Of a stretch of DNA of 50,046 nt, positions 25,772 through 33,532 are shown one piece after another. The notes under the pieces are model-generated. The model ran no database searches and was not told the origin of the DNA. It saw only the letters and a program-made list of their open reading frames with translations. The stretch spans positions 1 to 50,046 of the forward strand of contig JAIXWP010000093.1 in assembly GCA_027491215.1 (NCBI GenBank). Direction: 5' to 3'. This DNA comes from Flavobacteriales bacterium. Lineage in GTDB: Bacteria; Bacteroidota; Bacteroidia; Flavobacteriales_D; Sanyastnellaceae. Positions within the stretch are counted from its first letter, which is position 1. The number at the start of each line of letters is the position of its first letter. The translations under genes and the position numbers were made by a program.

Positions 25772-27667
25772 TTACTTGCCTTTTCTATCGCTCAACTTCT
25801 TTTGTTGATCTTTTTGAATTTGCTCAAGACGCTCAGCGAAACTTGATTTCTTCTTTGGCTTCTTTTTATTCTCTTCAATCTTTGCTCTGATCGCTCCTTC
25901 ATCGATGATGTAATTTTTAATCACAAACATTTGTCCGATAGAAATCATGTTAGCAGTAAAATAATACATGCTCAAACCAGATGGCATATTATTAAAGAAG
26001 AACAGCATCATTACAGTGAAAAGATTCATCATCACTTTCATGTTTGGCATACCAGGTTGTTGCACTGTTGGCTGCGCGCTCATGCTCATTTTTGTATAAA
26101 CAAATGTAGAAGCCGCCATCAACAAAGTGAATCCACTGATGTGATTTCCATAGATGCTTGAAAGAACAGGAATGTTTTGCGTCCAGCTAAAGATACTATC
26201 GTATGCAGCCAAATCATCTGCCCATAAGAAGCTCTGACCGCGCAATACAATCTCCGCGGGGAAGAAGCGGAACATTGCATAAAGAATTGGCATCTGAAGC
26301 AATACAGGAATACATCCAGCAAAAGGATTCACTCCCGTTTGACGATATAACGCCATGATAGCTTGTTGCTTTTCTACAGGATTTTCAGCCTTCTCGTACT
26401 TCTTATTGATCTCATCAATCTCAGGCTTCAACACACGCATTTTAGCGCTGCTTAAGAAGTTTTTCCACGTAATTGGGAACAACACCATTTTAATGATGAT
26501 GGTAACGATCAAAATGATCAAACCGAAACTGGTGATATAAGATGAGAAGAACCAGAACAATGGGCGAACAACATACTTGTTGATCACGCCAATAATGCTC
26601 CAACCGTAGTCTATGATATTATCAAACTCTTCTGCCTTTACTTCAGACAAATAATTGTAATCGTTTGGACCGAAGTAAAACTCCATATCCGTTGAGGCAG
26701 AAACTCCCGTCAATGGCAAAGCCAAATCAGCGTAGTATCTCTTCGTCGTCACACTGTCTTTCATGACTTGAACTGCCAACTCACCATCTGCTTTGAAGTT
26801 GGTGCCGCTAATGATTGCCGCTGTAAAATAATCTTGTTTGAAAGCTACCCAGTTGATTGACTTTTCAGTGCGAGCCACATCATCTCCGCTTTCGCTCAGG
26901 TAATCACGATCTTCTTCATTTTCTCTGAAATAAACAGAGCACTTGCTTCGCTCTGCTGAAATACCTTTTTCATTCGCATGACCTACGGCTAACCACTGAA
27001 AGCGCATATTATCTGCACCCAATTGCAATTCATTTCCGATACCCACCACGTTCACTTTTACTGGAACCGAATAGCTGTTCGGTTCGAAGTGGTAAGTTAA
27101 TTCCAAAAATTTCGCAGGATCATTGGTAGCCAATCTCATCACAAGATCTTGTGCCGCTGACTTTGCATCTATGCTATTTGCGCTTGGTGTAAAGAAGAAA
27201 TAATCTGAACTGTATTTTCCTTTTCCTGCCAAGTTCATTGTGAGTTTCATCTTCGAAAGACTATCTACCCACAAATCAATAGGCTGTTGGTCTTTGTAAC
27301 GCTTGTATCCATCCATCAAGGTCACGCCCTTGATCATACCACCCTTGGTACTGAAAGTAACTTTGATCTTGTTGTTTTCTACAACGATATCTTTCTCTTG
27401 GCCCATTGCAGCCGCGCCGAAGATTCCGAATCTATTGTCTAGTGCTGCATTGCGAGCGCTATCCGAAGCGAAACTCTCTGCTGGGATGATGGCTGCTGCT
27501 GGGGCAGATGCTGGCAATTGAGGCGCTGCCGCTTGCACTTGCGCAAGGCTGTCTTGCTTTTGTCTCTCAGCTAATTCTTCTGGTGATGGTGTATTGAACC
27601 ATGAAAACCCGATCACTAGGCCGAGCATTAATAACAAACCAATAATGGTATTACGGTCAAATTTCAT
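25772..27667 (-). CDS. yidC: Membrane protein insertase YidC
   Basis: A 631-residue inner membrane protein with the YidC layout: an N-terminal membrane segment (about residues 7-25), a large periplasmic beta domain (roughly 85-355), then the conserved insertase core with about five membrane segments (roughly 365-590). The core contains SAKMRVLKPEIDEI, GVNPFAGCIPVLLQMPILYAMF and NMPSGLSMYYFTANM. The basic C-terminal tail (KKKPKKKSSF and DQQKKLSDRKGK) fits ribosome contact. It inserts membrane proteins with or without SecYEG. The start at 27667 (MKFDRNTIIG) gives the family N-terminus. The gene is divergent from the FecCD-type permease, with about 120 bp between. Confidence 0.96.
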   Translation of the reverse strand: MKFDRNTIIGLLLMLGLVIGFSWFNTPSPEELAERQKQDSLAQVQAAAPQLPASAPAAAIIPAESFASDSARNAALDNRFGIFGAAAMGQEKDIVVENNKIKVTFSTKGGMIKGVTLMDGYKRYKDQQPIDLWVDSLSKMKLTMNLAGKGKYSSDYFFFTPSANSIDAKSAAQDLVMRLATNDPAKFLELTYHFEPNSYSVPVKVNVVGIGNELQLGADNMRFQWLAVGHANEKGISAERSKCSVYFRENEEDRDYLSESGDDVARTEKSINWVAFKQDYFTAAIISGTNFKADGELAVQVMKDSVTTKRYYADLALPLTGVSASTDMEFYFGPNDYNYLSEVKAEEFDNIIDYGWSIIGVINKYVVRPLFWFFSSYITSFGLIILIVTIIIKMVLFPITWKNFLSSAKMRVLKPEIDEINKKYEKAENPVEKQQAIMALYRQTGVNPFAGCIPVLLQMPILYAMFRFFPAEIVLRGQSFLWADDLAAYDSIFSWTQNIPVLSSIYGNHISGFTLLMAASTFVYTKMSMSAQPTVQQPGMPNMKVMMNLFTVMMLFFFNNMPSGLSMYYFTANMISIGQMFVIKNYIIDEGAIRAKIEENKKKPKKKSSFAERLEQIQKDQQKKLSDRKGK

Positions 27668-27788
27668 AATAAGGTATCTGCAATAAGGCCGCAAAAGTCG
27701 GTACTAGCGCGCGTCAAATCTCATTTTTAGTGTTTTTTTTTATTATCATTTTTCGAAAAGCGCCAAAAAAGGGGGAAGTTTGCACCCG

Positions 27789-28823
27789 ATGTCGAGCCTG
27801 AGCCCCCATTCAACGCGTAAATATTGGATCTCAATGATCCTATTGGTGGCGCTATGCCTGACTTTCGGCTTGCTTGAATTGATAACCGGATCAGTATCCA
27901 TTGATTTTCAAAGCATTCTCTCCATTTTAGGTAAAAATGAAAGCGAGTCAGCTCAGAGTGTCATCATTTGGGAATCTCGCATTCCACGGCTATTTGCTGC
28001 ATTTTGGGCCGGCGCTGGTCTTGCACTCAGCGGCTGGATCATGCAAACCCTCTTCAGAAACCCATTGGCATCACCTTCCATATTAGGCATCACAAGTGGT
28101 GCTTCGCTCGGTGTGGCTTTGTTAATGATGTCTGGTTTCTTGATCGGCGTACCCTTGCAAGGAACGCTAGGAACCTTTACCATTGCAGGAGGAGCAATGC
28201 TTGGAGCAGTGCTCGTGTTACTTCTAGTGATCGCCATTGCATCACGAATGCGAGATCAAGTGAGCCTGCTCATTGTGGGAATCATGCTGGGCCATTTTAC
28301 AAGTGCTATCGTGAGTGTACTTCAATTCAAAACCAATCCAGAAGCACTTAGAAGCTACGTGCTATGGGGGATGGGTACATTTACAGACACCAACTATTTG
28401 GAAATACTTCTTATTGCGGCTATTGTCGCGATGGGAGCTATTGTAATTTTTTTCAAGAAAAAAGCTTTGAACATTCTCATGCTCGGCGATGAATATGCCC
28501 AATCTTTAGGTGTTTCAGTAAAAAAAATGAGAGTGGTGATGATTATCGTGAGTGGTACCATGGCTGGAGTGATCACAGCTTTTTGCGGCCCCATTGCATT
28601 TATCGGACTAGCGGTGCCGCACTTTACAAGAATACTCTTAAAGACGACCCACCATGCTACACTATTCCTTCCAATGATACTAATGGGAGCCGCTGTCGGA
28701 ATGGGATGTGATCTCATTTCCAAAACAGCAGAGATTCCTCTTAATGCTGTCACCTCCGCAATGGGAGCGCCAGTGGTTATTTTCATTTTGGTAAAAAACG
28801 CAAAGTCAAAAGCACTGATATGA
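27789..28823 (+). CDS. FecCD-family ABC transporter permease
   Basis: A 344-residue membrane protein with nine to ten hydrophobic segments. Family signatures are IPRLFAAFWAGAGLALSGWIMQTLFRNPLASP (about 67-98), GITSGASLGVAL, and the later GDEYAQSLGV coupling region and CGPIAFIGLAVPH. FecCD permeases import iron-siderophore, heme or vitamin B12, and the substrate cannot be told here. I chose the ATG at 27789 over a TTG three codons earlier. The stop overlaps the start of the ATPase gene (ATGA), so the two are translationally coupled. No periplasmic binding protein or TonB receptor is near. Confidence 0.92.
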   Translation: MSSLSPHSTRKYWISMILLVALCLTFGLLELITGSVSIDFQSILSILGKNESESAQSVIIWESRIPRLFAAFWAGAGLALSGWIMQTLFRNPLASPSILGITSGASLGVALLMMSGFLIGVPLQGTLGTFTIAGGAMLGAVLVLLLVIAIASRMRDQVSLLIVGIMLGHFTSAIVSVLQFKTNPEALRSYVLWGMGTFTDTNYLEILLIAAIVAMGAIVIFFKKKALNILMLGDEYAQSLGVSVKKMRVVMIIVSGTMAGVITAFCGPIAFIGLAVPHFTRILLKTTHHATLFLPMILMGAAVGMGCDLISKTAEIPLNAVTSAMGAPVVIFILVKNAKSKALI

Positions 28824-29461
28824 GCCAGCCACTTGAAATAAAAAATCTGCGCGTTGGCTTTCCTAACAAGGTGCTTTGCGAAATCAATACTAAACTTCAT
28901 CCAGGGCAATTGACCGCTTTGATTGGTCGAAATGGAACGGGCAAATCAACACTTATACGCACCATCGCAGGACTAATTTCTCCATTGGGTGGTGGAGTAT
29001 ATTATCAAGGACAAAACTTGAATGAATGTAAACCTCTAGAGTTGGCTCGCTTGGTGAGTCTTGTGCTCACGGCTCGCCCTCCTGTGCAAGGTATATCCGT
29101 GCAAGCTGTACTCGAGATGGGGCGATATCCGCACCAAATGCTGAATGTAGATCATGAGCGAGATCAAGCATTGGTGATGCACTTTGCTGAGAAGCTTGGA
29201 ATATTGAGGCTTCTAGAGCAATCATTGGAAAAACTAAGCGATGGTGAAATGCAGAAAGTGATGATTGCCAAAGCATTTATCCAAGAAACTCCTATCATCC
29301 TACTTGATGAGCCCACCGCCTTTCTCGACTACATCGCAAAGGATGAGGTATTTGAATTACTCTCCAAAACCGCGCATGAACTGAATAAAATAGTATTGTT
29401 TTCAAGTCATGATTTAAATCTCATTGAGCGATTCGCAAATGAAAAAATACAATTATCGTGA
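28820..29461 (+). CDS. ABC transporter ATP-binding protein, FecE-like
   Basis: A 213-residue ATPase with Walker A GRNGTGKS (36-43), signature LSDGE (139-143, with Asp in place of the usual Gly), Walker B IILLDEPT (159-166) and switch His197 in FSSHDLN. It pairs with the overlapping permease to drive import. It is short: FecE/BtuD-type ATPases usually run to about 250 residues, and this one ends 16 residues after the switch His. I looked for a frameshift continuing the protein, but the adjacent frames close quickly, so the short end appears genuine. Confidence 0.9.
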   Translation: MSQPLEIKNLRVGFPNKVLCEINTKLHPGQLTALIGRNGTGKSTLIRTIAGLISPLGGGVYYQGQNLNECKPLELARLVSLVLTARPPVQGISVQAVLEMGRYPHQMLNVDHERDQALVMHFAEKLGILRLLEQSLEKLSDGEMQKVMIAKAFIQETPIILLDEPTAFLDYIAKDEVFELLSKTAHELNKIVLFSSHDLNLIERFANEKIQLS

Positions 29462-29539
29462 ACGCTATCAATGTTCATAGGTAATAGATAAAAAAGGCGC
29501 GATAGTTGACTTAACTTCGCAAATAATATCCCAAGGATT

Positions 29540-31156
29540 ATGAAAAAAATCATCATTGCTTCCCTCCTACTTGCGTTTGCGGTAGCTTCATTTGGACAAA
29601 CTGCAAAACTCATCGACCCCAAAATAACCGACGTAACGGTATTTATGGCAGGAGCTCAAGTCACCCACACCGGTGACGTTTCTTTGAAGACGGGCGAAAA
29701 TCAACTTCGCATTTCCGATCTCACAGTCAACCTCGATCCTAATTCTATTCAGGTAGAGGGCAACGCTAACTATACCATTGTATCAGTAAGACACCAAGTC
29801 AACTATTCAATGGATGCCACACGTAATCCAAAAATCAAAGTTATCAGCGATAGCTTGGAAGACATGCAATTCAAGCAAAAGGAAGTTCAAGGCTTGAAGA
29901 ATGTGGTACTGCAAGAAAAGTCATTGTTAGAAGCTAATAAATCTATAAAAGGCACTAATAGCTCACTAATCGCCGAAGATTTGGAAGAAATGGCCAACTT
30001 TTTTCGTGAGCGTATGAAGCAAATTGAATATCGTTGGTTAGAATTGACAGAACAAGAAAACAGTAATAACCGAACGATCATTCGGTTACAAAACCAATTA
30101 AATCAATTGAATGCAAGAATCAGCGAAAATCCAAGTGAGATTCTGATTACTGTGCAGTCTTCTAAAGATCAAAAAACCAATTTAAAAGTATCTTATTTTG
30201 CTTATCAAGCAGGCTGGTATCCCGTTTATGATTTGCGCGCGGAGGATATCAATTCAAATATCGAATTTGCTTACAGAGCGAAAGTATTCCAGAGCACTGG
30301 CAACGATTGGAACGATGTAAATCTTACCATTTCTACTGGCAATCCAAACATTGGCGGGCAAGCACCTCAGCTGAGTCCTTGGTATATCAACTTATACCAA
30401 CAATATCAGAAGCGTTTAGAGTATAAGACAAACGCTCCTGCATTCGAAATGAACGCAACTCCTTCTGTGGCATACTCTGATGCGATAGGAGAACAAGATC
30501 TGTTTAGAGGAAAAACGATGGCAGATTTTACTTCCATTCAGAACAATACAGTAAGCACTGAGTTTAAGATTAGTCTGCCTTATGATGTACCAAGCGACAA
30601 CCAGCAATATGATGTAATCATGCAAAAAGAAACGATTACTGCTCTATATGATTACGTGACGATTCCTAAATTGGATAATGACGCCTTCTTGAGAGCGCGC
30701 CTTACGAATTGGATGCAGTACAGCTTGTTGCCTGGAGAAAGTAATATTTATTTCAAGGGAACATTTGTAGGCAAAGGATACATTGATCCTGTACAAGCGA
30801 ATGATACTTTAACGATTTCGCTTGGCCGTGACCGTGCCATCAACATTAAGCGAGATCAAATTAAAGAATACTGCCAGACTACTACTTTCGGGTCGAAGCA
30901 AAAGACAACGAAAGCATACGAAATCAGTATTACCAATACTAAGAAACAAGATATCACCATTGAGGTAGAAGATCAATTGCCAATTTCGCAAAACGGAGAA
31001 TTAGAAGTAGAGACCGAAGAATTATCAGGCGGAACTTATGATGAAACCACTGGTAAAGTGACTTGGAAATTGACAATTCCCGCAGGGACAACGGTAAAAA
31101 AACAACTTCGATTTAGTGCGAAGTACCCGAAAAAACAATTTGTATCAGGATTATAA
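29540..31156 (+). CDS. DUF4139/mucoidy-inhibitor-like (MuiA) exported protein
   Basis: A 538-residue protein with a signal peptide (MKKIIIASLLLAFAVASFGQ). The N-terminal ~100 residues (VTDVTVFMAGAQVTHTGDVSL in outline) fit the DUF4140 domain, followed by a helical, coiled-coil-like stretch (about 100-195). A beta-rich DUF4139 domain then runs to the end, with WYPVYDLRAED and a final WKLTIPAGTTVKKQLRFSAKYP. Function is not established. Its stop and the ribA start share bases (TAATG), so the two are translationally coupled despite unrelated functions. Confidence 0.85.
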   Translation: MKKIIIASLLLAFAVASFGQTAKLIDPKITDVTVFMAGAQVTHTGDVSLKTGENQLRISDLTVNLDPNSIQVEGNANYTIVSVRHQVNYSMDATRNPKIKVISDSLEDMQFKQKEVQGLKNVVLQEKSLLEANKSIKGTNSSLIAEDLEEMANFFRERMKQIEYRWLELTEQENSNNRTIIRLQNQLNQLNARISENPSEILITVQSSKDQKTNLKVSYFAYQAGWYPVYDLRAEDINSNIEFAYRAKVFQSTGNDWNDVNLTISTGNPNIGGQAPQLSPWYINLYQQYQKRLEYKTNAPAFEMNATPSVAYSDAIGEQDLFRGKTMADFTSIQNNTVSTEFKISLPYDVPSDNQQYDVIMQKETITALYDYVTIPKLDNDAFLRARLTNWMQYSLLPGESNIYFKGTFVGKGYIDPVQANDTLTISLGRDRAINIKRDQIKEYCQTTTFGSKQKTTKAYEISITNTKKQDITIEVEDQLPISQNGELEVETEELSGGTYDETTGKVTWKLTIPAGTTVKKQLRFSAKYPKKQFVSGL

Positions 31157-31734
31157 TGGAAGGAAAATTAGTTTCAGCGAACATACCAACACAGGTCGGA
31201 AAATTCACGATGCATGCTTTTGACAGCGGCAGACCTGAACTCCCGCATCTGGCGCTGGTAGCTGAAAACACGAAGTTGGATGGAGTTGTGGATGTTAGAA
31301 TTCATTCTGAGTGTTTAACTGGAGATGTGTTCGGAAGTTTGCGATGTGATTGCGGAGAGCAATTACAAGCCGCAATGAAGCATGTAGAAGCTAACGGCGG
31401 CGTGATTATCTACCTACGTCAAGAAGGACGTGGTATTGGGCTTGTAAACAAGCTCAAGGCCTATAACCTCCAAGATGAAGGAATGGATACCGCAGAAGCC
31501 AACATCGCATTAGGCTTTCATGCTGACGAGCGCGACTTTACTCCAGCCATAGATATTCTTCATTTTTTTCAAATAAAAAAAGTAAGAATACTCACCAATA
31601 ATCCAGAAAAATTCGAGGCTTTGCAAACGAGCGGCATTGAGGTTGTTGAGCGCATTGCTCTCACCACACCAAAGCACGCGGAAAATCAATTCTATCTAGA
31701 AACAAAGCGTAAGGTCTTCCGACACGATGTGTAA
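31156..31734 (+). CDS. ribA: GTP cyclohydrolase II
   Basis: A 192-residue enzyme that opens GTP in the first step of riboflavin synthesis. Zinc ligands Cys53, Cys64 and Cys66 are in SECLTGDVFGSLRCDCGEQ, and the catalytic and Arg-finger region LRQEGRGIGL follows near residues 88-97. The length matches stand-alone RibA, without a fused RibB domain. It overlaps the upstream DUF4139 gene by one base. Its stop codon abuts the heptad-repeat element that fills the gap to the MFS gene. Confidence 0.95.
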   Translation: MEGKLVSANIPTQVGKFTMHAFDSGRPELPHLALVAENTKLDGVVDVRIHSECLTGDVFGSLRCDCGEQLQAAMKHVEANGGVIIYLRQEGRGIGLVNKLKAYNLQDEGMDTAEANIALGFHADERDFTPAIDILHFFQIKKVRILTNNPEKFEALQTSGIEVVERIALTTPKHAENQFYLETKRKVFRHDV

Positions 31735-31893
31735 ATGACAAATTACAAGTGACAAGGGACAAATGACAAGGGATCTCGGCTTTGCCGAGAACAAATGACA
31801 AGGGACAAATAAGTTGATGCTTTGCACAATAAAAAATCTCGCAGAATGCGAGATTTTTTATTATTTGTCATTTGTCACTTGTAATTTGTCATT
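31734..31893. repeat. Inverted heptad-repeat element with nested hairpins
   Basis: The whole ribA-MFS gap is built of 7-bp units. On the left (31734-31768) the plus strand reads AATGACA, AATTACA, AGTGACA, AGGGACA, AATGACA. On the right (31866-31893) the minus strand reads AATGACA, AATTACA, AGTGACA, AATGACA. The outer units give a perfect 22-bp inverted repeat (31734-31755 with 31872-31893). Inside lie a 7-bp hairpin (TCTCGGC-TTT-GCCGAGA, 31774-31790), a second short heptad run (31794-31807) and a terminator hairpin. As RNA it could form a three-way junction. There is no coding capacity. Confidence 0.85.
31831..31859. terminator. Bidirectional terminator between ribA and the MFS gene
   Basis: A perfect 12-base stem (AAAAAATCTCGC and GCGAGATTTTTT) around a five-base loop has A- and T-runs on the outer sides, so it can stop both convergent genes. 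It is nested inside the larger heptad inverted repeat. Confidence 0.88.
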
Positions 31894-31896
31894 GAA

Positions 31897-33417
31897 CTAG
31901 TCTTCATCTCTCACTTTCAGCGAGAGCAAGCCTGCTAAGATCATCGTACAGCCTCCTAGGGTGATGATGCTCATTGTATTTCCCCCGAAAACATGTGCTA
32001 CTAAATATCCGAAAATGGTTGCAGCTACAATTTGAGGAATTACAATAAAGAAGTTGAATACTCCCATGAAATATCCCATGCGATCTGCTGGAAGATTTCC
32101 AGCGAGAATAGCGTAAGGCATTGATAAGATACTTGCCCAAGCTATACCAACAAGCCCCATCGATACAGCGATCATCATTGGATCTGAAATAAATCGAAGT
32201 GATATCAAACCAAGACCACCAATGATCAAACAGATCATGTGCGTCTTTCTTCTATTGGTCATCTTCGCAATGAATGGAAGTAGTAGTGCAAACAATGCTG
32301 CCACACCATTTCGAATCGATGAACAGATGTTGAGCCAATCAGCACCATCATTGTATTGAGCTCTTACGCGATTCAGTTCTGCTTTTTCGGTATCATTCAT
32401 CACCGGGCTTTCTGAATAATGATTTGCTAAATTGATAGAGATAGCAACATCACTTTTCCCAGATTGAAACTGAAGTGCGTCCGCAGCATCTACTGTCAAA
32501 TTTCTGAGCTGTTTCAACTCTTCTGGAGAGCCTTTGAAATCGGCCAAACTAGTCGATAGATCTGACTGCATTTTTTCGAAAATAGGTCGATCTATTTTCA
32601 TGTCATAAATATTTGCAGTAACCGCATTGGTCGAATAAATCCACATGGCAAATAGTGAAAACCATGTAAAAAATTGCACCCACGCCAATTGACGCATGGT
32701 CTTTGGCATTTTGAGAATTCCTGTAAATGGCTCTGCAAAAGCTTTAGCCAGAGAAGTCTTTTTGCGTTCAGCATTAAACTCCTCCATGTCATGTGGAGGA
32801 ATTTCCTTGGTAGTAAATACGGTGTATAAAACAGCCGCCAGAAATGCAACACCCCCCACATAAAATGACCATTTTACAGAGTCAGGTATAACGCCGCTTT
32901 CTGCCGTATTGCTGATACCAAACCAATTCGTAAATACCCACGGCAATGAAGCAGCGATGACTGATCCAGTACCGATGAAAAAGCTTTGCATCGCAAAGCC
33001 TTTGGTTCGTTGCTCCGATGGAAGTTTATCTCCAACAAATGCGCGGAAAGGTTCCATTGAAATATTGATGGATGCGTCTAACACCCAGAGCATTCCTCCG
33101 GCTATCCATAGTGCTGGAGAATTCGGCATAATAAACAATGCTATTGAAGCTAGCACTGCTCCTATGAAGAAATAAGGCCTTCTTCTACCCCAGTACGGAT
33201 GCCATGTGCGATCACTTAAGTATCCGATGATAGGCTGGACTAATAATCCAGTCAATGGCGCAGCTATCCAAAGAATTGGAATCTCATCTTTATTTGCTCC
33301 GAGTGTTTCGAAGATTCTACTAACGTTTGAGTTTTGTAGTTCAAATCCGAACTGAATTCCTAGAAATCCGAAGCTCATATTCCAGATTTCCCAGAAGCCT
33401 AATTTGCGTTGGTTCAT
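31897..33417 (-). CDS. MFS transporter, SLC45/sugar-porter-like, with a large loop insertion
   Basis: A 506-residue membrane protein of the major facilitator type. The motif GYLSDRTWHPYWGRRRPYFF (about 64-83) after the second or third membrane segment is typical of SLC45/GPH-like sugar transporters. N-terminal GFLGIQFGFELQNSNVSRIFETLGA fits the same group, which moves disaccharides in symport. About residues 270-370 form a long hydrophilic insertion (DRPIFEKMQSDLSTSLADF and onward) between membrane segments, where relatives I recall have only a short loop leading into YNDGADW. The substrate is not determined. It is downstream of the surface protein gene but separated by a terminator. Confidence 0.85.
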   Translation of the reverse strand: MNQRKLGFWEIWNMSFGFLGIQFGFELQNSNVSRIFETLGANKDEIPILWIAAPLTGLLVQPIIGYLSDRTWHPYWGRRRPYFFIGAVLASIALFIMPNSPALWIAGGMLWVLDASINISMEPFRAFVGDKLPSEQRTKGFAMQSFFIGTGSVIAASLPWVFTNWFGISNTAESGVIPDSVKWSFYVGGVAFLAAVLYTVFTTKEIPPHDMEEFNAERKKTSLAKAFAEPFTGILKMPKTMRQLAWVQFFTWFSLFAMWIYSTNAVTANIYDMKIDRPIFEKMQSDLSTSLADFKGSPEELKQLRNLTVDAADALQFQSGKSDVAISINLANHYSESPVMNDTEKAELNRVRAQYNDGADWLNICSSIRNGVAALFALLLPFIAKMTNRRKTHMICLIIGGLGLISLRFISDPMMIAVSMGLVGIAWASILSMPYAILAGNLPADRMGYFMGVFNFFIVIPQIVAATIFGYLVAHVFGGNTMSIITLGGCTMILAGLLSLKVRDED

Positions 33418-33473
33418 ACGTAGGTCGGCGGTTTGTTTAGTTAGTGTATGATGTACACGTCCCGCAATATATG

Positions 33474-33510
33474 TAAAAAAAAAGCCCCTCGTCCAAGACG
33501 AGGGGCTTTT
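33474..33510 (-). terminator. Terminator of the large surface-protein gene
   Basis: A perfect 14-base stem (33480-33493 with 33497-33510, core GCCCCTCGTC and GACGAGGGGC) has a CAA loop. On the minus strand it is followed by a nine-base T-run (33474-33483 region). It starts about 22 bp past the stop codon. Confidence 0.9.
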
Positions 33511-33532
33511 AATATTATGAGTTTCTGAATGC

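Noticed and set aside
28394-28909. 171-codon open frame on the minus strand under the FecCD/FecE genes
   Set aside because: Shadow frame. The plus-strand genes are strongly supported and the translation has no recognisable features.
29440-29500. Frameshift truncating the FecE-like ATPase
   Set aside because: The other two frames do not continue an ABC ATPase sequence and close within a few codons.
31734-31893. CRISPR array
   Set aside because: The units are 7 bp, contiguous and in inverted orientation, with no spacers and no cas genes.
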